A stretch of 64,000 nucleotides of DNA, taken from assembly GCA_035192965.1 (NCBI GenBank), contig CP136571.1, positions 3,614,501-3,678,500 of the forward strand, written 5' to 3'. Position 1 is the stretch's first letter. Every line of letters begins with the position of its first letter. The notes beneath the pieces were generated by a model. That model made no database searches and was not told the origin of the DNA. It saw nothing but the letters and a program-made list of their open reading frames with translations. The DNA comes from Fuscovulum sp. Its GTDB lineage: Bacteria > Pseudomonadota > Alphaproteobacteria > Rhodobacterales > Rhodobacteraceae. Of the stretch, positions 1 through 9,610 are shown piece after piece. The translations under genes and the position numbers were made by a program.

Positions 1-969
1 GGCAACGCGACGGCGCTGGATCAAAACAACAACGTGGTGAACGACCGCGCCACGATCAACAACGGATCAGGCCCGGTCACCTATACCTTCGACGCGACCT
101 CCATCTATCAAGGCGTCCTCACCTATATGGACGGCACCTCATCCGCGACGCTGGACCTCGTGCTGGTGCAGATGACGAATGGTGATCTCTACCTCGTCCC
201 CTCGCCCACCGCCGGAACCCCCACCAACATCGCCCTCACGGTGGACGCCGTCCGCGCCGTCACCCTGACCGGGCTGGTGGGCAACACCTATACCGGCATG
301 GGCATTGACCGCCCGGTCCTGAACTTCATTCCCTGCTTCACCCGTGGCACGCGCATCGCCACACCCGATGGCGACCGCCCGGTCGAACGCATCCGCCCCG
401 GTGACTGGCTCTCCACCCTCGACAACGGCCCGCAACAGGTGCGCTGGGTCGGCATGCGCCGCATCGAGGCAGCCGAGATCCGCGCCAATCCCCGCCTCTG
501 GCCCGTCCGCATCGCGGCAGGCGCACTTGGCCCCGGCATGCCCCATGCCGATCTGGTCGTGTCGCAACAGCACCGGATCCTTGTGCGCTCGCCCATCGCC
601 ATGCGCATGACAGGCAAACCCGAGGTGCTGGTCGCCGCCCGGCATCTGGTCGGCCTGCCGGGGATAGACCTGGTCAGGGACGCGCAGCATGTCGAATACT
701 GGCACATCCTTCTCGACCGTCACGAAGTGCTGATGGCCGATGGCGCGGCAGCGGAATCGCTCTACCTCGGCGAACAGGCGCAAAAGGCGCTGGGGGATGC
801 CGCCCGCTCGGAAATCGCCCTCATCATGCCCGAACTGTTTGGCAGCGACGGACCGGCCGCACCCCCCAAACCAGCCCGGATTCTGCTCCCCGGACGGCAG
901 GCACGCCGCATGGCCGAACGCCACGAGATGAATGATCGGCAGCTTTTTCAGCCCCCCATCGCGGCCTGA
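1..969 (+). CDS. Hint-domain protein, 5'-truncated by window edge
   Basis: The frame is open from base 1, so this is the C-terminal part of a longer protein; the GTG at 34 is internal. A beta-rich N-terminal stretch is followed by a Hedgehog/intein (Hint_2-type) domain that begins at CFTRGTRIATPDG. It continues with a VERIRPGDW block and a QQHRILV block, the usual order in the Rhodobacterales Hint family. The Cys of CFTRGT would be the nucleophile of a self-cleavage reaction. Members are typically surface or secreted proteins of unknown role. No partner gene is visible because the upstream side is cut off. The family call is firm and the biological role is unknown. Confidence 0.8.
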   Translation, partial: GNATALDQNNNVVNDRATINNGSGPVTYTFDATSIYQGVLTYMDGTSSATLDLVLVQMTNGDLYLVPSPTAGTPTNIALTVDAVRAVTLTGLVGNTYTGMGIDRPVLNFIPCFTRGTRIATPDGDRPVERIRPGDWLSTLDNGPQQVRWVGMRRIEAAEIRANPRLWPVRIAAGALGPGMPHADLVVSQQHRILVRSPIAMRMTGKPEVLVAARHLVGLPGIDLVRDAQHVEYWHILLDRHEVLMADGAAAESLYLGEQAQKALGDAARSEIALIMPELFGSDGPAAPPKPARILLPGRQARRMAERHEMNDRQLFQPPIAA

Positions 970-1092
970 TGCGCGAAAAGGTCAAGGATCCGGCCCAGCA
1001 GGGGCAGACCTGACACCGCAATATCGGGAAACCTCAAATCCCCGCCCAACACGCGGAATTGCGCCCCACAGCCCCCTCTGGGCTTTCGCTGA

Positions 1093-2295
<1,203 letters not shown>

Positions 2296-2306
2296 AAGAG
2301 GCAGCC

Positions 2307-3293
2307 GTGGCAAAATCGCGCAACATCGGACCAGACGATTACGCCCGCCCCCTGCGACGCCTGTTCGTGGGGCTTTTCGTGCTTGTCCTTCTGGGCCTGT
2401 TCCTGCTCTGGCGCATCGACAGCCCCCGCGTCGAACGCTTCCGCGCCGCGCTGGTGGACCGGGTGGTCCCCTCCTTCGATTGGGCGCTGCTGCCGGTCAC
2501 CAAGGCCGCCGCGATGATCGACGAATTTCAAAGCTATGCCAGCCTCTACGAACAGAACCAAGAACTCCGCCGCGAATTGCAGCAGATGAAGGCCTGGCGC
2601 GAAGCGGCGCTGCAACTGGAACAGAAGAACGCCCGCCTGCTCGACCTCAATCAGGTGCGGCTGGACCCCAAACTCACCCATGTCACCGGCGTTGTGCTGG
2701 CCGACTCCGGCTCGCCCTTCCGCCAATCCGTGCTGCTCAACGTGGGCCACCGCGACGGCATCCGCGACGGCTGGGCCACGATGGATGGCATCGGCCTGGT
2801 GGGCCGCATCTCGGGCGTGGGCGAACGCACCTCCCGCGTTATCCTGCTCACCGACAGCAACTCCCGCGTCCCGGTCACAGTGCAGCCGTCGGGCCAAAAG
2901 GCCCTGCTCTCCGGCGACAACAGCGCCCTGCCACCCCTCGAATTCCTCGAAGACGCCGATCTTGTCCGCCCCGGCGACCGGGTGGTGACCTCGGGCGATG
3001 GCGCGATGCTGCCGGCCGGGCTGCTGGTGGGTCAGGTCGTTATGGGCACCGACCGCCGCCTGCGCGTGGTCCTGTCTGCCGATTACGAACGGCTGGAATT
3101 CCTGCGTGTCCTGCGCAGCCATGAACTGACCCCCATCACCGATGCTGGTGCCCTGATCGCGCCGCCCCCCACCCCGGCCGAACCCGATGCCGAAACCGGC
3201 GAAGGCAGCGCCGTCACTCCCGATCCCTCTGCCGCGGGCGGCACCGGGGATGTGACCGAAGGCTCCCCCGAAACCGGGGCACCCGATGGTTGA
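2307..3293 (+). CDS. mreC: rod shape-determining protein MreC
   Basis: Bitopic inner-membrane scaffold of the elongasome that links MreB filaments to PBP2 and RodA. The GTG start at 2307 is preceded by an AAGAGGCAG ribosome-binding site. The 328-residue product has one transmembrane segment at about residues 20-38 (LFVGLFVLVLLGLFLLW). Next come a coiled coil at about 70-110 (YEQNQELRRELQQMKAW) and the beta-domain with VGHRDGIRDGWATMDGIGLVGRI-type motifs. The last 50 or so residues form a Pro/Glu/Gly-rich low-complexity tail. Its end overlaps mreD by 8 bases, which indicates translational coupling. Confidence 0.95.
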   Translation: MAKSRNIGPDDYARPLRRLFVGLFVLVLLGLFLLWRIDSPRVERFRAALVDRVVPSFDWALLPVTKAAAMIDEFQSYASLYEQNQELRRELQQMKAWREAALQLEQKNARLLDLNQVRLDPKLTHVTGVVLADSGSPFRQSVLLNVGHRDGIRDGWATMDGIGLVGRISGVGERTSRVILLTDSNSRVPVTVQPSGQKALLSGDNSALPPLEFLEDADLVRPGDRVVTSGDGAMLPAGLLVGQVVMGTDRRLRVVLSADYERLEFLRVLRSHELTPITDAGALIAPPPTPAEPDAETGEGSAVTPDPSAAGGTGDVTEGSPETGAPDG

Positions 3294-3825
3294 TGCGCTG
3301 CGCTCCTCGGTCTGGCTCTACCGCGCGGCCTTCCTCGGCATCGCGGTGGCGCTGATCTTTCTCAAACTCCTGCCGCTGGGGTCTGTCGCGGGCGATTGGC
3401 CCGGGCCGGACCTTCTGCTGTGCCTCATCTTTGCCTGGGTCATGCGGCGGCCGGATTTCCTGCCCGTCCTGCTGATCGGGGCCGTCGTCCTTTTGGAAGA
3501 CCTCATCCTGCTGCGCCCTCCGGGGCTGTGGACGGCGCTGGTGATCCTCGCCACCGAATTCGTCCGCGCCCGCGCCGCCCTCACGCGCGAGTTGCAGTTC
3601 CTCACGGAATGGCTGCTGGTGGCGGGGCTGATGGTGGCCCTGCTCATCGCCTATCGCCTTGCCTTCACGATAGTGTTCCTGCCGCAGCCCCCCTTCGGCT
3701 TTGCGCTGCTACAGACTCTGTGGTCCATCCTGTGCTATCCGCTGGTGGTGGTCGCTTCGCGCCTTGCCTTCGATCTGCGCAAGCCCGCAACCGGCGAAGT
3801 CGATGCCTACGGACGGAGGTTGTAA
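3286..3825 (+). CDS. mreD: rod shape-determining protein MreD
   Basis: Small polytopic membrane protein of the cell-elongation complex. The 179-residue product is almost entirely hydrophobic, with about five membrane segments and a short basic C-terminal tail. Sequence conservation in MreD is always low, so the call rests on size, topology and position between mreC (8-base overlap) and the PBP2 gene (3 bases downstream). The start is the ATG at 3286 inside the mreC end. Confidence 0.9.
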   Translation: MVDALRSSVWLYRAAFLGIAVALIFLKLLPLGSVAGDWPGPDLLLCLIFAWVMRRPDFLPVLLIGAVVLLEDLILLRPPGLWTALVILATEFVRARAALTRELQFLTEWLLVAGLMVALLIAYRLAFTIVFLPQPPFGFALLQTLWSILCYPLVVVASRLAFDLRKPATGEVDAYGRRL

Positions 3826-3828
3826 CCC

Positions 3829-5772
3829 ATGAGACGCACCGCCCGCGACACCGAAGAAAGCGCCCGCCGCGTCAATCGCCGCTCCCTTCTCATGGGCGGC
3901 GCGATGGTGGCCATGTTCGCCGTTCTCGGCGCAAGGATGCGCTACCTCTCTGTCGAACAGGCCGATGAATTCCGCCTGCTGGCCGAAGAAAACCGCATCA
4001 ACATGCGCCTGATCCCGCCCGAACGCGGGCTGATCTTCGATCGCAACGGCAAGCTGATCGCCGGCAACGAACAGAATTACCGCGTCACCATCACCCGCGA
4101 AGACGCGGGCGACGTCGATGCCGTGCTCGCCCGTCTCACCCGCCTGATCCCGGTCACCGCCGAAGAGATGGAACGCATCCGCCGCGACATCGACCGCAAC
4201 TCGCCCTTCGTCCCCATCATCGTGGCCGACCGCCTGCCGTGGGAAGATTTCTCAAAAGTCGCGATGAACGCCCCCACCCTGCCCGGCGTCACACCCGAGG
4301 TGGGCCTGTCCCGCCACTACCCGCTGGTCGAGGATTTCTCCCATGTCGTGGGCTATGTCGGCCCGGTCAGCGAAAAAGATCTCGAAGAACGCCCCAACCC
4401 CGACCCGGTCCTGCGCATCCCCGAATTTCAGATCGGCAAGATCGGCGTTGAACGCTGGATGGAGGAAACGCTGCGCGGCGCCGCCGGCAACAAGCGGATC
4501 GAGGTCAACCACGTCGGCCGCGTGATGCGCGAACTGGAACGCACCGATGGCACGGCGGGGCAGGATATCCAGCTCACGCTGGATTCCGATGTGCAGAATT
4601 TCGTGCAGGCCCGTCTGGGCGAGGAAAGCGCCGCCTGCGTGGTGATGGATGTGAACACCGGCGAAATCATCGCCTGCGCCTCCTCGCCGGGCTTTGATCC
4701 CAATCTCTTTGTGCGCGGCATCACCCAACGCGACTATTCCGCCCTGATGGAGGATGACCACCGCCCGCTGGCCAACAAGACGGTGCAAGGCGCCTATCCG
4801 CCGGGATCGACCTTCAAGATGGTCACCGCGCTCGCCGCACTGGAAGAAGGGCTGATCACCCCCGAAACCACCCATTCCTGCCCCGGCTACATCGAATTCG
4901 GCGACCGCCGCTTTCACTGCTGGAAACGCGGCGGCCATGGTCGCGTCGATCTCGCCCGCTCGCTGGCCGAAAGCTGCGACGTCTATTACTACGAAATCGC
5001 GCAGAAGGTGGGCATCGACAAGATCGCCGAAATGGGCCGCCGCCTCGGCCTGGGCATCCGCCACGACCTGCCCATGTCCGCCATCACCGAAGGCATCATG
5101 CCCGACAAGGCCTGGAAGATGGAACGCTGGGGCCAGGAATGGCGCATCGGCGACACCATCAACGCCTCCATCGGGCAGGGCTATGTGCTAGCCTCGCCGC
5201 TGCAACTCGCGGTGATGACCGCCCGCCTTGCCACGGGCCGGGCCATCGTGCCGCGCATCGTGCATTCCATCGGCGGCCAACCCGTCGATCTGCCGCAGGC
5301 CGAACCGCTGGGGCTGGATGCCACCAACCTGCGCTCGATCCGCGACGGCATGTCCGACGTGATGAACAGCCAGCGCGGCACCGCCTTCAGCGCGCGGGTG
5401 GCCGATGAAACCATGGTGCTGGCGGGCAAGACCGGCACCAGCCAGGTTCGCAACATCACCGCCGCCGAACGCGCGCGCGGCGTTGTGTCGAACGATGATC
5501 TTCCCTGGAACCGGCGCGACCACGCGCTCTATGTGGGCTATGCGCCCTTCGACAATCCGAAATACGCCGTGTCGGTGGTGGTGGAACATGGCGGCGGCGG
5601 CTCTGCCGTGGCCGCGCCCATCGCACGCGATGCCATCCTGCGCGCGCTCTATGGCGATATCCCGCCCCTGACCGCCTACCCCGCCAATCAGCGCGGCCGG
5701 ATCGAAACCGATCTGAACGCCCTGCGCGACCGCCTGCGCGACACCGGCCCCGCCGGTAGTTCGCGGGCCTGA
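3829..5772 (+). CDS. mrdA: penicillin-binding protein 2 (peptidoglycan transpeptidase)
   Basis: Class B PBP that cross-links lateral-wall peptidoglycan together with RodA. The 647 residues contain a short cytoplasmic N-terminus and a membrane anchor at about 20-38. The dimerisation domain includes the PPERGLIFDRNGKLIA block. The transpeptidase domain carries S327-T-F-K330 (acylated Ser and Lys), S382-C-D384 and K534-T-G-T537, so all three catalytic motifs are intact. A strong GGAGGT ribosome-binding site lies at 3815-3820, inside the end of mreD. It is the fourth gene of the rod-shape operon. Confidence 0.96.
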   Translation: MRRTARDTEESARRVNRRSLLMGGAMVAMFAVLGARMRYLSVEQADEFRLLAEENRINMRLIPPERGLIFDRNGKLIAGNEQNYRVTITREDAGDVDAVLARLTRLIPVTAEEMERIRRDIDRNSPFVPIIVADRLPWEDFSKVAMNAPTLPGVTPEVGLSRHYPLVEDFSHVVGYVGPVSEKDLEERPNPDPVLRIPEFQIGKIGVERWMEETLRGAAGNKRIEVNHVGRVMRELERTDGTAGQDIQLTLDSDVQNFVQARLGEESAACVVMDVNTGEIIACASSPGFDPNLFVRGITQRDYSALMEDDHRPLANKTVQGAYPPGSTFKMVTALAALEEGLITPETTHSCPGYIEFGDRRFHCWKRGGHGRVDLARSLAESCDVYYYEIAQKVGIDKIAEMGRRLGLGIRHDLPMSAITEGIMPDKAWKMERWGQEWRIGDTINASIGQGYVLASPLQLAVMTARLATGRAIVPRIVHSIGGQPVDLPQAEPLGLDATNLRSIRDGMSDVMNSQRGTAFSARVADETMVLAGKTGTSQVRNITAAERARGVVSNDDLPWNRRDHALYVGYAPFDNPKYAVSVVVEHGGGGSAVAAPIARDAILRALYGDIPPLTAYPANQRGRIETDLNALRDRLRDTGPAGSSRA

Positions 5773-5786
5773 GGCAGGGGGCAGCC

Positions 5787-6926
5787 ATGAGTTTTCTCGA
5801 ATATCAGGTCAAGACGGTTCCCGGCGGTTTGCGCAAGGTGCTGCACCTGAACTGGCCGCTGGTGGTGCTGGTCGCCGCCGTCTCCTCGGTCGGGTTCCTG
5901 ATCCTTTATTCCATCGCGGGCGGCAATCTGGGTGTCTGGGCCGAACCGCAGATGAAACGCTTCGCCGTGGGCATGGGGATGATGTTCGCCATCGCCTTCG
6001 TGCCGATCTGGTTCTGGCGCAACATGGCGGGCCTCGCCTTCGGCATCTCCATCCTGCTGTTGCTGGCGGTGGAATTCTTCGGCGCGGTGGGCATGGGCGC
6101 GCAGCGCTGGCTCGACATCGGGCCGATCCGGATTCAGCCATCGGAACTGATGAAGGTCACGATGGTGATGATGCTGGCCGCCTATTACGACTGGCTCGAC
6201 ATCAAGAAAACCTCGCACCCGCTCTGGGTGTTGATCCCCGTGGTGATGATCGTGCTGCCCACCTTTCTGGTGGTGATCCAGCCCAACCTCGGCACGTCGC
6301 TCATGCTGCTGATGGGCGGCGCGGCGGTGATGTTCGCCGCCGGCGTCAGCATCTGGTATTTCGCCTTCGTCGCCGCCCTTGTCGTCGGCGCGGTGGCGGC
6401 CGTGTTCTCCACCCGCGGCACGCCCTGGCAATTCCTGCACGATTACCAATACCGCCGCATCGACACCTTCCTCGATCCCTCGGCCGATCCCTTGGGCGCG
6501 GGCTACAACATCATGCAGGCCAAGATCGCGCTCGGCTCAGGCGGCTGGGGCGGCAAGGGCTTCATGCAGGGCACCCAGTCGCGCCTGAACTTCCTGCCCG
6601 AAAAGCACACCGACTTTATCTTCACCACGCTGGGCGAGGAATTTGGCTTCGTCGGCGCCTTCTCTCTCTTGATCCTCTACGGCCTGATCCTGTTCTTTTG
6701 CTTCACCTCCGCCATGGCCAACAAGGACCGCTTCAGCCAGCTTCTCATCATCGGCCTCGCCGCCAACTTCTTCCTCTATCTGGCGGTCAACCTGTCGATG
6801 GTCATGGGCATGGCCCCCGTCGTCGGCGTGCCTCTGCCCTTCCTCTCCTATGGCGGCTCGGTCATGCTCGTGCTGCTGATCGCCTTCGGCCTGATCCAAA
6901 GCGCTCATGTCCACAGGCCAAGGTAG
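5787..6926 (+). CDS. rodA: rod shape-determining SEDS glycosyltransferase RodA
   Basis: SEDS-family peptidoglycan polymerase, the partner of PBP2 in elongation. The 379 residues form about ten membrane helices. Family blocks visible are GAQRWLDIGPIRIQPSELMK, the PNLGTSLML segment, the DYQYRRIDTFLDPSADPLGAGYN loop and FSYGGS-like PFLSYGGSVM near the C-terminus. It lies 14 bases after the mrdA stop and 3 bases before the next ORF, so it is operonic on both sides. Confidence 0.96.
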   Translation: MSFLEYQVKTVPGGLRKVLHLNWPLVVLVAAVSSVGFLILYSIAGGNLGVWAEPQMKRFAVGMGMMFAIAFVPIWFWRNMAGLAFGISILLLLAVEFFGAVGMGAQRWLDIGPIRIQPSELMKVTMVMMLAAYYDWLDIKKTSHPLWVLIPVVMIVLPTFLVVIQPNLGTSLMLLMGGAAVMFAAGVSIWYFAFVAALVVGAVAAVFSTRGTPWQFLHDYQYRRIDTFLDPSADPLGAGYNIMQAKIALGSGGWGGKGFMQGTQSRLNFLPEKHTDFIFTTLGEEFGFVGAFSLLILYGLILFFCFTSAMANKDRFSQLLIIGLAANFFLYLAVNLSMVMGMAPVVGVPLPFLSYGGSVMLVLLIAFGLIQSAHVHRPR

Positions 6927-6929
6927 ACC

Positions 6930-7862
6930 ATGACCCTCACCGTCCTCTTCGCCGCCTCGGATGCCAACTGGCAGGCCTATGCCCGCCCCCTCGCCACAGC
7001 CTTCGCCGCCGCCGGGCTGACCGCGCATCTCACCCGCGACGCCGCCCCCGAAACAGTAGATTACATCGTCTACGCCCCCACCAGCGCCTTGCAGGATTTC
7101 GCCCCTTACACCAACTGCAAGGCCGTGCTGTCCCTCTGGGCCGGGGTGGAACGGATCGTCACCAACCCCACGCTGACCCAACCCCTCTGCCGCATGGTCG
7201 ATCCCGCGCTGGCCGAGGGGATGGTGGAATGGGTGGTCGGCCACGCCCTGCGCCACCACCTCGGGATGGATCGCCACATCCTCAACCCCGGCAAGGCATG
7301 GGATCCCACCTGCCCCCCCCTCGCCCGCGAACGCCCCGTCGCCATGCTGGGCATGGGCGAATTGGGCACCGCCTGCGCCCGCGCGCTCACCGCGCTCAAC
7401 TTCCCCGTCACCGGATGGAGCCGCAGCCCCAAATCTGTCGAAGGCATCCCCTGCCTGCACGGCGAATCCGGCCTCGCCACCGCCCTCGCCACCGCGCAGA
7501 TCGTCATCACCCTGCTGCCCAAAACGGCCGAGACGGAGAATATCCTCAACGCCCACACCCTCGCCTTGCTGCCCAAAGGCGCCGTGATCCTGAACCCCGG
7601 CCGCGGCGCGCTGATCGACGACGACGCCCTCCTCGCCGCGCTTGACGCAGGCCAGATCGGCCACGCCACACTCGATGTGTTCCGGGTCGAACCCCTGCCG
7701 CAGGACCACCCCTACTGGTCCCACCCCCGCGTCACCGTCACCCCCCACATTGCCGCCGACACCCGCGCCCCCTCAGCCTCCCGCGTGATCGCCGAAAACA
7801 TCCGCCGCAGCGAGGCGGGCGAACCCCTGCTCCATCAGGTCGACCGCCAGCGCGGCTACTGA
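6930..7862 (+). CDS. ghrA: glyoxylate/hydroxypyruvate reductase A-type dehydrogenase
   Basis: NAD(P)H-dependent D-2-hydroxyacid dehydrogenase of the GhrA branch, predicted to reduce glyoxylate and hydroxypyruvate. The 310 residues show a Rossmann motif MLGMGELGTACARAL, the substrate/cofactor block LNPGRGALIDDDAL, the catalytic region VFRVEPLPQDHPYW and the C-terminal PHIAADT histidine. It starts 3 bases after the rodA stop and so is probably read from the rod-shape operon, although its chemistry has no obvious link to cell shape. A copy of the dispersed 3' repeat follows 56 bases after its stop. Confidence 0.85.
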   Translation: MTLTVLFAASDANWQAYARPLATAFAAAGLTAHLTRDAAPETVDYIVYAPTSALQDFAPYTNCKAVLSLWAGVERIVTNPTLTQPLCRMVDPALAEGMVEWVVGHALRHHLGMDRHILNPGKAWDPTCPPLARERPVAMLGMGELGTACARALTALNFPVTGWSRSPKSVEGIPCLHGESGLATALATAQIVITLLPKTAETENILNAHTLALLPKGAVILNPGRGALIDDDALLAALDAGQIGHATLDVFRVEPLPQDHPYWSHPRVTVTPHIAADTRAPSASRVIAENIRRSEAGEPLLHQVDRQRGY

Positions 7863-7917
7863 CCGCCCCCTCACCCGACCGCAAAGCCCCCCCCCAACGC
7901 GGCCACGCCCTGCCTCT

Positions 7918-7937
7918 CACCTTGGCCCAAATACCCA
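7918..7937 (+). repeat. dispersed 3'-gene repeat, copy 1
   Basis: The 20-base string CACCTTGGCCCAAATACCCA begins 56 bases after the ghrA stop and reads in the same direction as that gene. Near-identical copies occur at 20270, 27831, 36807 (reverse) and 52979 (reverse). No hairpin is visible at this copy. Confidence 0.85.
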
Positions 7938-8108
7938 ATTCCACGCCACCAACCCGCGCCCCGATCACCAAATCACACCCTCCCCTCCCCGCCCGCGGGG
8001 AACGGGCCGGGGGTGGCGGCGCGACCTGATCCCCGCGCGACAGGTCGGGATTGGAACAGACGGCCCGACCACCCCCATGCCCTCCTGCCCGCGATAAGGG
8101 AGAGCGAT

Positions 8109-8981
8109 ATGCGCTACGGTCTGGGCATGGTGCTGGTCGTACTGGCGGGGATCATCTGGTCCACGCAGGGGCTGGTCTTTCGACAGATCGACGCGGCCGG
8201 CACCTGGGCGGTGCTGTTCTGGCGCTCGGTCGGCATGGTCCCGGTTCTGCTTTCCTTTCTCATCTGGCGCGCAGGCGGATCACCTGTGCCCGCCATCCGG
8301 GCGGTGGGTCTGGCGGGGGTCCTGGGCGGCCTCGGCCTTGTCGGGGCCTTCGGTGGCGCGATCTATTCGATCCAGTCCACAACCATCGCCAATGCCGTCT
8401 TCCTGTTCGCGGCCTCCCCCTTCCTGACGGCGCTGATCGGCTGGGCCGTGCTGGGCGAACGCGTCCGCCCCCAGACATGGGCCGCGATGGGCGTCGCCCT
8501 TGCGGGCATCTTCGTCATGGTGCGCGATGATCTGTCGGGCGGCGCGATGGCGGGCAACATCGCGGCGCTCCTGTCCGCCCTCGGCTTTGCCGTCTTCACC
8601 GTCTCGTTGCGCTGGGGAAAGGTGGCAGACAGTCTGCCCTCGGTCCTTCTGGGGGGCTTCTTCTCCATCGCCGCCGGGGCCGTCATCGCCGCGCAGATGG
8701 GCCAGACCCTTGCCGTCCCCCTGCCCGATGCGCTCTGGTCCATGGCCATGGGCGCGGTCACACTATCCGGCGGCATGGTGCTTTATGAACTGGGCAGCCG
8801 GGTCGTCCCCGCCGCCGAATCCGCCCTCCTGTCGAATATCGAGGTGATGCTGGCCCCGCTCTGGGTCTGGCTCTTCCTCAATGAAACCGCCAGCCCCGCC
8901 ACCTTCCTCGGCGGCGCCATCCTGCTGGTCGCGGTCACGATGAATGCCGTCTCCGGCGCACGGCGCGCCGCCGCGACCTGA
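8109..8981 (+). CDS. EamA/DMT-family transporter
   Basis: Drug/metabolite-transporter superfamily permease, inner membrane, probably exporting a small metabolite or amino acid; the substrate is unknown. The 290 residues form ten hydrophobic segments in two EamA repeats of five. Typical features are the WSTQGLVFRQID start, PFLTALIGWAVLGERV at the end of the first repeat and PLWVWLFLNETASPATFLGGAI at the end of the second. The ATG at 8109 follows an AGGGAGAG ribosome-binding site; an upstream in-frame start at 8013 adds a non-hydrophobic stretch and is not used. It appears monocistronic. Confidence 0.85.
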   Translation: MRYGLGMVLVVLAGIIWSTQGLVFRQIDAAGTWAVLFWRSVGMVPVLLSFLIWRAGGSPVPAIRAVGLAGVLGGLGLVGAFGGAIYSIQSTTIANAVFLFAASPFLTALIGWAVLGERVRPQTWAAMGVALAGIFVMVRDDLSGGAMAGNIAALLSALGFAVFTVSLRWGKVADSLPSVLLGGFFSIAAGAVIAAQMGQTLAVPLPDALWSMAMGAVTLSGGMVLYELGSRVVPAAESALLSNIEVMLAPLWVWLFLNETASPATFLGGAILLVAVTMNAVSGARRAAAT

Positions 8982-8993
8982 CACCCCTTGACC

Positions 8994-9011
8994 GTCTCTC
9001 AATTGAGAGAC
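8994..9011. promoter_or_regulatory. perfect 18-bp palindrome, probable antitoxin operator
   Basis: GTCTCTCAATTGAGAGAC is its own reverse complement. It lies 31 bases upstream of the antitoxin ATG and directly after a TTGACC box at 8988-8993, so it would occupy the -35/-10 spacer. Type II antitoxins usually repress their own promoter through such sites. The -10 element is not clear. Confidence 0.65.
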
Positions 9012-9042
9012 ACCATCCCCCAATCCACAGGGGGAAATCGCC

Positions 9043-9351
9043 ATGCCCGCCAACACCACCATGCTGCACATCCGCATAGATGAGGATGTAAAAACCCGCG
9101 CCGCCGCCGCGCTGGAAGGCGTGGGCCTGACGCTTTCAGACGCCGTCCGCATCCTCCTCACCCGCGTCGCAAAAGAAGGCGGCCTCCCCCCCGGCCTCAC
9201 CGTGACCGAGGAAACCCACGACGAATGGTTCCGCCGCAAGGTGCAAGAGGCGCTTGACGATCCCGGCCCGCTCCTCTCCCATGAAGAGGCAATGCGTGAA
9301 ATGAACGAGTTGATCCGTAATCGTGTCCGTGACCGCAGTCCGATGGAGTAG
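9043..9351 (+). CDS. RelB/DinJ-family antitoxin
   Basis: Antitoxin of a type II toxin-antitoxin pair. The 102-residue product has an N-terminal ribbon-helix-helix region with MLHIRIDEDVKTRAAAALE followed by LTLSDAVRILLTRVAKEGGLP, the recognisable RelB/DinJ signature. The C-terminal acidic helical part is expected to wrap and neutralise the toxin. It overlaps the toxin gene by 29 bases and is preceded by a perfect palindrome. It should bind that palindrome as a dimer and repress the operon, by analogy with the family. Confidence 0.85.
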   Translation: MPANTTMLHIRIDEDVKTRAAAALEGVGLTLSDAVRILLTRVAKEGGLPPGLTVTEETHDEWFRRKVQEALDDPGPLLSHEEAMREMNELIRNRVRDRSPME

Positions 9352-9604
9352 ACGCGCCCGCCTCGATGTGGCCTCCGTTTACGCGCATATTGCCGACCAC
9401 AATATCCGCGCCGCCGATGCGCTTCGTGACCTGATCTACCGGCAGGCAGAACTCCTCCCCAACCATCCCCACGCTTTCCGCAAGGGTCGCCTGCCCGGCA
9501 CGCGCGAGATGGTCATCCACCCGAACTACATCCTCGTCTACGCCGCACGGGACGAAGCGGTCACCATCCTCCGCCTCCTCCACAGCGCCCGCAACTGGCC
9601 TTGA
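9323..9604 (+). CDS. RelE/ParE-family toxin
   Basis: Small basic 93-residue toxin. The C-terminal half has the family block GRLPGTREMVIHPNYILVYA followed by VTILRLLHSARNWP, which is typical of the RelE/ParE superfamily. The target (ribosome-bound mRNA or gyrase) cannot be decided from sequence. The start is the GTG at 9323 inside the antitoxin gene; a second GTG at 9329 is possible. The 29-base overlap implies coupled translation. It ends 6 bases before the convergent RpiR gene. Confidence 0.82.
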   Translation: MSVTAVRWSRRARLDVASVYAHIADHNIRAADALRDLIYRQAELLPNHPHAFRKGRLPGTREMVIHPNYILVYAARDEAVTILRLLHSARNWP

Positions 9605-9610
9605 CCGCCC

